Shown here in pieces: positions 56,590 through 64,000 of a stretch of DNA of 64,000 nt (the first letter of the stretch is position 1; each line of letters opens with the position of its first letter). The position numbers and the translations under genes were made by a program. This stretch comes from Taxawa tesnikishii (nom. ined.) (Eukaryota; Ascomycota; Dothideomycetes; Dothideales), in assembly GCA_030247885.1 (NCBI GenBank), contig JAPDRO010000004.1, positions 1,178,001-1,242,000 on the forward strand, written 5' to 3'. The notes under the pieces were generated by a model that was given only the letters and a program-made list of their open reading frames with translations, was not told the DNA's origin and did no database searches.

Positions 56590-57383
56590 TTTTCCCTCTG
56601 CTAGATGAAAGGGAGGGAGACGCGAGTGATGGCTAGAAGGTGTGCCCAGGGGCTCGAATAGGTTTCCGTGTCGCGTTTTCTCTCTTTCGAGTGCGCTACG
56701 AAAAAAGCTTACGATGGGTTCCCGGAATTTCCCTTTGTTGCCTTCGTGTATTGATTCACTCTTGCATCCTTTATTCTTATTCTGAGATATTCAAATTCCA
56801 ATTCCGAACCTGGCTTTTTTTCTCACCATGGTCAAGGGTGTCCTGTGCTATATACTGAACCTTGCGAGCCCCCGCTGTTCCGTGATGTTCGTTCTATGAG
56901 TACTGTCGTGTGCAGACTATGACTCAAGCTGTGGCTTGCCACATGCATATGAACGAAAAAGTGTCTGAGCCGGTGCGTGTACGCAGAAGTGTATTCGCAC
57001 TTGTGGTTACAGAAGGGAAGGATAGCTTGCCATGTGGCATCGCATAATCAAGGCACAAGGATCAATGCCATGGACTAATCCCTTCACGCAGCTGTCCAAA
57101 GCCGGGCAGCGCACAAAGGTTCGATCATGCGAGTAGACGCTGACGAGCGAGAAAAGGGGGAGTCGAGGTTGAGGGCGTCTTGCTGCACCAGGGTAGGCAG
57201 GAAACAATGTTAGAGTCGCGCGAGGCGCGAGATCGTGAGCATGCCTCTTTTGGACCAAAAATGGACGGGTATGACAGAGTGCCTCTCAGAGCACGTCTGC
57301 ACTGAAAGACAAGGGGCATTGTTCTCAAATTTCTTTTTTTTAAATGAACACCGTACTGCTTTCGGACCGTCGTCTATGCATCA
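56590..57383. other. Convergent spacer
   Basis: About 800 bases between convergent 3' ends. Nothing recognised. Confidence 0.4.
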
Positions 57384-58415
57384 TTATCCGTGTCCGAGGG
57401 GTATTGGGGTATGTACAGCCTTCATTCTCTTACAGAACTCGAAGGGCAAACTAACCAGCTTACTGATCCAAACTCTCCCCACTGCCCTCCTTTTCCCCTT
57501 GGGCGCCTCTTTCGGCACAATCTTGAGCGAGAAGTCGACGTGCTTGACGCCCTGATGTATACTGGAGCTGCTGATGATGTCCACATCGTCACAGACGTAC
57601 TTTTCCACATTTTGCTCCGTCAGTCCTCCGCTGACCTCGATGAGCGGTGCGCGCGGTCCACGACCCCATTTCTCCTTGATCGCCTTCGCGGCCGCTTTCA
57701 TATCTTCTGGGGTGAAGTTGTCCAGCATGACGACGTCGGCACCCGCTTCGATGGCCTTGTTCGCTTCGTCCAGGCTCTGGCACTCGACTTCGACCTTGAT
57801 GGCGAAGCCACCGGATGCTTTTGCTGCGGCGACTGCAGACGCAATCGAGCCGCCGCAAGCCCAGATGTGGTTGTCCTTCAGCATGGTCATGGTGCTGAGA
57901 TCGATCCTGTGCGGGTCACAGCCGCCAACCAGCATGCCGTACTTCTCCACGAGCCGGAAACCAGGTGTCGTCTTGCGGGTCCCAGCAAGAGTGTTTTTGT
58001 ATCCCGCGCCGCGCAGGAGGGCAAGCAGAGACGCGGACTTGGAGGCCACGCCCGAGCAGCGCGCCAGCACGTTCAGGGCGACGCGCTCACCGAGGAGCAG
58101 GTTCCGGGTCGGTCCGCGCACTGTCGCGACTTGCTGTTTGCCTCCTCCTTGTCCCACGTCTTCACCCTCTTGCACCAGCCATTCTACCGTGCATCCGAGT
58201 TGTTTGAAGATCTCGTCGAAGAACGGCACCCCGGCCAATACGCCTGGACTTTTTGCTAGTAACCGCGCCTCGGCCGGGGAGTCGCCGACAACGAAGCCGC
58301 CGTAGTCGAAGGAGGGTGTATCCTCTGCGAGCCAAGTAGTGACGACCGAGGCCCATGAGGGCGGGAGGAGGTGTGCTGGGTTGCCGTGCACCGGAGCGCC
58401 GGTGGTAATGGGCAT
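57384..58415 (-). CDS. Quinolinate phosphoribosyltransferase (nicotinate-nucleotide pyrophosphorylase)
   Basis: A frame of 343 residues. Family blocks are all present: [57 protein letters not shown], the active-site Lys in [43 protein letters not shown] and [16 protein letters not shown]. The enzyme joins quinolinate and phosphoribosyl pyrophosphate to give nicotinate mononucleotide and CO2, the last step of de novo NAD synthesis from tryptophan (yeast Bna6). The final ~35 residues after [14 protein letters not shown] are not family-like. A donor GTAAGC near 57462 suggests a missed 3' intron or simply read-through into non-conserved sequence, so the true 3' end is uncertain. Confidence 0.94.
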   Translation of the reverse strand: MPITTGAPVHGNPAHLLPPSWASVVTTWLAEDTPSFDYGGFVVGDSPAEARLLAKSPGVLAGVPFFDEIFKQLGCTVEWLVQEGEDVGQGGGKQQVATVRGPTRNLLLGERVALNVLARCSGVASKSASLLALLRGAGYKNTLAGTRKTTPGFRLVEKYGMLVGGCDPHRIDLSTMTMLKDNHIWACGGSIASAVAAAKASGGFAIKVEVECQSLDEANKAIEAGADVVMLDNFTPEDMKAAAKAIKEKWGRGPRAPLIEVSGGLTEQNVEKYVCDDVDIISSSSIHQGVKHVDFSLKIVPKEAPKGKRRAVGRVWISKLVSLPFEFCKRMKAVHTPIPLGHG

Positions 58416-59840
58416 CTTGACGAGAGTGCTTTGATGGAGGTATGTACTGGAGAGGATAGGGATATGGTCAGAGGTAGCCCTGAAGCTGCCAATAAGATGT
58501 AGAACCCCGAGTCACGGGTAGGATGAGTGTATGAAAAGTAAGGACGGAGAAGAAGAGCTTCGATTCACTCAAGAATGCCCCTCCACCCTTGGTTGTCTCC
58601 AGGCTTGGCAAACGCGGGGTCAACAATGGAATGCCGAAATCGGTCTGGACTCTTTCCTTCTCACTTCTCCTCTCGTTATCGAAACATTCGATGAGCTTCG
58701 CAGTTGGGGACCGACGTTTGCGTGCAGTGTTAAGGCTGGTTGAGGGGTAGCTGGATAGTAGAATTTCGGATCAACCAAAGCACGAATCCGAGGCGCAGAA
58801 TGGGGCTACTGCGTATACATCGATACCGTTGGCGGCTATACCACACTCAGACTCAAACTGCGCGCAAACCACCGTACAGGATCAGGTCATCTCATGAGAC
58901 GCGTAGGTGAGATGTCTCGTCCCCGGTCCTCGATCCTGTTCAGATCGTACCATTGTGAGTCACAGAGAGGAGGAATGTGGTATTGTTCTGCGCAGGCTGC
59001 GGATGCACGATTGGTCCGGTGAGTTGTGTGTGCAAATCTTGAAACATCAGGTGGAAGTCGTGAGCACTGGGAATAAGTCGCTGGTGCAGGAGATATGCGT
59101 TCCTGACAGGGTATCTACGGAGGGTATTACTTGGTGTAGGCGAGTGTGAAGGGGAGAAAGAAGGGAGGCTGATGCTGGGATGAGGATGAGGCTGGGATGC
59201 ATGATAGGCTGGACGGAAATCTTCCCTTGTGACACGAACCAAGTCATCGATCTCTTGTGGTGGGTGGAGGCTGTGTACGAGCCAAAAACACGCGATTTGT
59301 TCGGGGCGAAAAGTCGCAAAAGTGAACGACAAAAGTGCGAGTCGAACACTCGACGTTTGTTTCCAAAGATTAGGGTATTGGCATTATTGCGGCTGGCCAC
59401 TGAAAGGTCTGGTAAAAGGCAAGATCTTTGATAGATTAGCCAGACCGCCGCCACCTTGATAATCTTTTATTACAAATATATATACCTCAAATATGAGTCG
59501 CGAATGCACGCAAAACCGCACTCTAGGTTCATCCTGTCTTGGCGCGTCAGGCGCGGTCGCTACGCGTCGCCCAAGCCTTCCGCTTTCATGTTTTCCAGTC
59601 GTTCCCTCAAAAGATATCTCGCTGCAAGAACACATCGTCGCCAGATGTAGCTGATCACACGCCCCTAAATCATTGACTCCGCAAATATCTCACTGTTAAA
59701 ATACCTCGCTGCTGGAATTCGCCTCAATGTAATTGCTTGCCCTCTTAAAGCTGTGCACTCTATTGTCGCACCAGTATACATCTTACGTTAACTTGCCCTC
59801 GCCTTCTTTACGCATACAGCCGCACTCTCTTCGCCTCAAA
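58416..59840. other. Intergenic region, divergent
   Basis: 1.4 kb between two divergent genes; no gene I can support. The first part must contain the QPRTase promoter. Confidence 0.45.
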
Positions 59841-61350
59841 ATGTCGACCCTCAATACATTCGACCCCAAGAGCGGGCAGGTATATACCGAAACCATAATC
59901 CGAGCTTCTAGGAGAGAGCCTTCGAAATGGTTTACCCACTGCATTGGCAGCAAACCAAAACGTCACTCGACACCTCGTCCTGAGACAGGTACACGTTCGC
60001 TTGAGCTTACTGCCATACGCTCGGTCCTGTGCAATCTTGAGGCGTTGGACACGGATACGTTGAAGCAGTATCACAGTGCCAATCCCCAGCTGGTTGAGAA
60101 GATCTGGGATGCAGTGAAGCGAGAGTAAGTTCCGCTGGGGAGCGTACCGACACGTTCCGTTCTGGGTATAACACGTACCTAAACGGCCACTGGATCTCCT
60201 TGTTCCTTTCTGACGCCTTGTTCTCTCGTTGTTAAACCATTCACAAGTCATGGCTGTTTGGACACTCCTTGCTACCGCTTGCGCTGAATATCACAGACGT
60301 CTAGACAGTGCCCAAGTGTGGCAGACTTTTGCTCCAGTGTTACCCGAATCACTTCCAGACATGCACCATAATACCGTCGAGGAACCCGAGCCGACACTGG
60401 AACCTTATATTCGTCACCTTCGTTCTCCGTCTCCCTCATGGATCACAAGTCTGACCATCCATGACCACCGTTACTCCGACGTCGAACTCATGAGCCTTAC
60501 CTCACTGCGCAACCTGGTGCATTTGTGCATTCAGTCAACCGACCACCGAACATGCTCCGTGAGTAACACGCTTATCAGAGGCTGGAGCCACCAGGCAACT
60601 CAATCTGGCGCTTTCCCTTACTTGAGCACGTTGCTTCTAAGAGGCCAGCGTGAAGTAAGCTGCAAGTCATTTCGAGAGTTGAATGCCTTCCCGGAATTGA
60701 GGATCGTGGTCCTCTACGAATGCAGGCTAGATGAGACAAATATCGGCCATGTTCGCAAGTGGGGCTGGCTCGAAAATGACAGGTGAGGTTGCTGCATCGC
60801 TTTCGTTTCCCTTCTTGTGTTCGGTTGCTGGGTCGTTGTTGTCTTTTCGGTCTGCATTTGACTAGAAAGTCATACCCCAGCGTTCCCCACGTATTGCAAT
60901 AGTCGTCAATCGGTCGGACTGTTGAGAACACTGCACGTCCGCACTCATTCGTCCACGTTACTGACGAGAACGCTTAGCTTGCTACAGGCACCCTCTGTTA
61001 CTTCATCCATGATCCGGGTATCGGGTTTGAGACCTGAGAAGCGCGCAAATGCAGTTTGGAATGCCGCCACCAAGCGAATCAATGGCGAGCGAGAGCGCTT
61101 GTGCGCACACATTGCGCACCTACCGAAGCACGTGGTCACGCTCGGGCGATCGCTGCGTACGAACTACTATCGTACCGGCAGTCATGAAATTGTCCGATGT
61201 TTCGAGCGCGACCCTGCGTTCAAACCCAGACCGAAAAGACTTGGAGAGCAAGACCCGCCTACGACGCAAGGTTCTCCGTCGAAGAAACTAAAGGTGAAAG
61301 CGAGCAAGCAGATGGAATTGGATAATGTCTTTGGAGGCTTTGGGGTATAG
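59841..61350 (+). CDS. Unrecognised fungal protein, three exons
   Basis: Exons 59841-60124, 60297-60782 and 60903-61350 join in frame to 405 residues. The N-terminal ~95 residues include VLCNLEALDTDTLKQYHSAN, followed by NPQLVEKIWDAVKRE. The middle exon reads WITSLTIHDHRYSDVELMSL then TSLRNLVHLCIQSTDHRTC and FPELRIVVLYECRLDETNIG, a pattern of spaced leucines and short strands like leucine-rich repeats. The C-terminus is basic with a likely nuclear signal (SPSKKLKVKASKQ). Its layout recalls fungal F-box/LRR-like proteins, yet I see no convincing F-box. The acceptor at 60296 was preferred to a nearer AG because only it keeps frame, and it has a good branch site (GCTGAAT). Confidence 0.72.
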
Positions 61351-62054
61351 TGACGGACTGATGGTGAGGTGGGATATTATCAAGAAGGGGGCCTGGAGAC
61401 AGGCGGCTATGCAAAAGTAACGGGCAACTCTTGAGGACAGACTCTGTACTGATATCTGTCAACATGTCAAGCTGGAGTTCAAGATATGGGCGCCTCCCTT
61501 GATGCTACAATGCGCCCGTGCTTTCGACCTCTCATGTTTGCCTTCCATGCTATGTTCAGGTTCATTCTCTCCATTCCCTCACCTCTTCCACGGTATTCTC
61601 TACTGCCGCCATTCCGTTTCCGTATCTTCTCCTTCCTCTGTACACATACACTAGGTAACGCTTCACACAATATGACACTCACACTGCTGCACGTCACCGC
61701 CGAGGAAGTCGACTTCCGTTTCGGCCTAGCCACTCCATACTTTGATTCCTGAGAGAGTGTTGGAACCGATTGACCGTCAGCTAACTACCATAGTTGCCAA
61801 CACTGGCTACATGGAGCCTCGGTCGCAGTCATTCGAGCGCAGCGTCAAACGCTATTACCGCTAACGTGTGGCTGCGAGAAGTCATGCATAGGTAATCCAC
61901 AAGTGCGCAGGTATGTACATGCGTATTGCTCCTAAAACAGGCAGCGTCTAAACTTCATATGCGTTGCTCTGCAAACCCACAAGCGGCAGTCCAGCCAACA
62001 TACAAACTTCAAAACCCGGTCGCAGAACGCTTCGTGTGTGGATTCGCAAGCCCA
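61351..62054. other. Convergent spacer
   Basis: About 700 bases between convergent 3' ends. Nothing recognised. Confidence 0.4.
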
Positions 62055-63265
62055 TCAAATGCCCCGGTTGAACTCGATCAGCCCGCCCTCTCCCGCACGG
62101 TCCCAGAACTCCTCCTCCAGTGTCTCCGCCCTGACGGCCTGGCGCTGCGGGAATACGGCGAGCGCAAGCGGGAGGGCGAAGAGACTGGTAGTCAGAATCA
62201 AGCCCAGATTGACCGGCAACACCATCCTGGGCCTCTGCTTCAGCCATTCCGTCCGCTGCAGGCGGACCAATACGAGAGGCGGCAAGACCATGATCGGGGT
62301 AGCGTTCATGACACGCGACAGTGCGGTCTCGCCGACGGCCAGCGTGGCCGCTTTTTCGACTTGCCGAGGGATTCCAGCGCCTTTCCGCTGGCCTCGCGCT
62401 TCTCACGCGCGGCGTCCGACTCGGAGGAAGACGTCGATGCCTTTGCGTATCTCCTCTCCCCGCATGAGGAAGACGTTCAGAGCTCCGGCACTTGCGACGG
62501 CCGCGAAGGGCACCAGGCGGCCGAGCAGCGTGCGGGTGGCAGGAGAGACCCGCTTGAGGCGAGGGACGAGAGCATTGAGACCTAAGGCGACGCTGCAGCT
62601 GGCTCCAACGGCGAGGAAGTAGGACTGGACGAGCGTAGAGGTGGAGAGTGGGGTCGACTTGTTCGCATTTGCCGAGTTGATGGCTACGTTGAGAGATTGG
62701 TTCGTAATCTGCCAGCCCAAAGTGCCGGCTGTGCTGAGGTTAGGAGTCAGCATGCCGGCGGTGATGACTAGGTTCGTGACGACGAAGCACGACATGCGGA
62801 ATGGGAGGAAGACGGGCTGGCCGGTGTCTGCGTATTTGCGTTAGTACTCTAGCAGCCGTAGATAAAACGCATGCAGACTTACCAGGGTGGAGCGTCGAGT
62901 CAATAATCTTCTTAGCCCGCCATAGGTCGGGGGTCATGGACTGGATTTTCCCTTGTTTGTACGACGAGACGAGCTGCTTTGCATGATCCAGGCCGGCTTG
63001 CGTGGTGAATAATGTCCTACCCACTATCAGCAGCGGTACGTATCGAGAAACAACGACGGCGGTCGACCGTGGCCCACCCAGCCACAAGGTGTTCCAGCAG
63101 GCATATCAACCCACTCGGATCATCAATCGGCGGATTGTTCTGTGCTCGGGTTCCATCTCACCTAGGATCTGCAAGCTGGGCCGAATGCTTCACTCGTCCC
63201 CAATATGTGGACAAATCATACTGCGAGGCGGGTAGGTCGCGTGACCCGGGTAGAGAGGCCGACAT
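62055..63265 (-). CDS. Sideroflexin, mitochondrial carrier; three apparent single-base losses
   Basis: Exons 63265-63162, 63016-62883 and 62827-62055. With three bases added the total is 1014 bases, 337 residues, the family size. The N-terminus SASLPGSRDLPASQYDLSTY with WGRVKHSAQLADPRTLF is typical, as are LDHAKQLVSSYKQGKIQSM, HPDTGQPVFLPFRMSCFV and the helices LVITAGMLTPNLSTAGTLGW, FLAVGASCSVALGLNALV and MVLPVNLGLILTTSLFALPL. The frame changes fall at 62423-62427 (where FPPESDAAREK is expected) and at the T run 62352-62356 (SKKAATLAVGET expected). Sideroflexins sit in the inner mitochondrial membrane; the human member SFXN1 carries serine for one-carbon metabolism, and yeast has Fsf1. A fungal substrate is not shown. 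Confidence 0.92.
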
Positions 63266-64000
63266 TCCGGCGCAATACTTCCTCCTTACCCAGAGACAAC
63301 CTCTCCAGAAAGGCTTTGGTTGGAAGGACAAGTTTTCCTGTAGTTGACCGTAAAAAGTAATTTACAGTGCAAGTAGTAGTGAGCAAGAGAACGCTTTCAC
63401 CGATAGCCTAGCGTCGGGACGCTTGCCGAAGTCGTGTTTGCTTGGTGTTTGGTTGCAATGGATCGAGGTTGCATATCTGCTGGGATGTGACCAGTAACGT
63501 ATCCCACCCCACCTGCTTGATTCGGTTTCTCTTCGCAGTCTGCTACTACGTGTACGATACCGCACGTTTGACCGCATCAGGCGGATGTGACGGCAAACGA
63601 TGGTGCGTCAAGGTTCATAAACGAGTGGTGTGGATGCCTCATAGTAAAATCTCCAAGATGATATCTCTCCTTCCTCTCCGTTGCTAATTTCAAATTATCT
63701 TCCCCTCCTCTCCTCTCATTTTCTCTTCTGCTGTACTAGCATCACGATCGTATGCATATAGACTCAAACTCTTGGAGCTCGCTCTTCATCTGTCGAGGCA
63801 CAATGTTCACAGTCTCGGTCCTCTTGCCTAAAAAGAAGTACTGTACCAAATGATGCGCCACTCCACCGACTCAGAGGCTTCCTCTAGTGGTTTGACGAAA
63901 CTTGCAACCTCGTCATTACGGTTATCGAAGTACCCTCTGGAGTTGTACCTCCAAACAAGGTAGCGTCCCAACAGGTAGTGCGTAACGTCTTATCCAAGCA
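63266..64000. other. End of window, no gene seen
   Basis: 735 bases upstream of the sideroflexin start. It must hold that gene's promoter. Short frames only. Confidence 0.4.

Noticed and set aside
1-64000. Transposon, LTR element, CRISPR array or tRNA gene
   Set aside because: I found no transposase, reverse transcriptase or integrase pattern, no spaced direct repeats and no tRNA-like T-loop sequence; small degraded copies could still escape reading by eye.

Overview
This window is nuclear DNA of a filamentous ascomycete. Many genes carry short introns (about 45-170 bases) with GT..AG borders. The gene set is fungal: an endoglucanase with a fungal cellulose-binding module, a NoxB-type NADPH oxidase, two HET-domain proteins, a cytochrome P450, a PTR2-type peptide transporter and a TSR3/RSE1/GGA/MSS51/TIM10 housekeeping set. 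Protein style and gene set suggest a dothideomycete (Capnodiales/Mycosphaerellales-like); that placement is inference. I saw no transposon coding region, virus copy, CRISPR array or tRNA.

Layout. 1-1420: 3' part of a gene for a two-helix membrane protein. 2485-6345: a ULS1/RIS1-like SNF2-RING translocase. 7888-8742: Ran GTPase. 9377-10120: NAS2 proteasome chaperone. 10622-11181: small four-helix membrane protein. 12562-14347: NoxB. 14761-15136 and 15616-17412: TIM10 and mitochondrial lysyl-tRNA synthetase, head to head. 17.4-22.3 kb is gene-poor and accessory in look, holding one GFA-family gene and the decayed remains of a GH27 alpha-galactosidase. A large HET-domain gene (22361-25494) and a peptide transporter (25669-27609) follow. 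28943-31376 GGA adaptor and 31701-32912 TSR3 are divergent. Then come a Maf pyrophosphatase, an MFS transporter, a divergent FAD-monooxygenase/P450 pair (37544-41204), a small HET-domain gene, MSS51 and RSE1 (divergent), a BRCT protein and a Rossmann-fold protein (divergent), the GH5 endoglucanase with a recognisable promoter, quinolinate phosphoribosyltransferase, an unrecognised three-exon gene and a sideroflexin.

How the genes work together. Most are unlinked housekeeping genes. Mitochondrial functions are frequent: TIM10 (import), lysyl-tRNA synthetase and MSS51 (translation), sideroflexin (transport). The monooxygenase/P450 pair with an MFS transporter next door is the best candidate for a small metabolic unit. 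The GH5 gene and the GH27 relic reflect plant polysaccharide use.

The most consistent unexpected signal is technical or evolutionary. At least six otherwise well-formed genes (the membrane protein, NoxB, the large HET gene, MSS51, the Rossmann protein, sideroflexin) change frame, and every change fits loss of one base, usually in a short homopolymer. In five of them the sum of exon lengths becomes a multiple of three once those bases are counted; the sixth is cut by the window edge. This argues for systematic base-calling loss rather than pseudogenes, and it affects every downstream annotation. I found no convincing wholly new system; the least familiar items are the HET protein with a long N-terminal helical region and a few protein-like frames with no family I can name.
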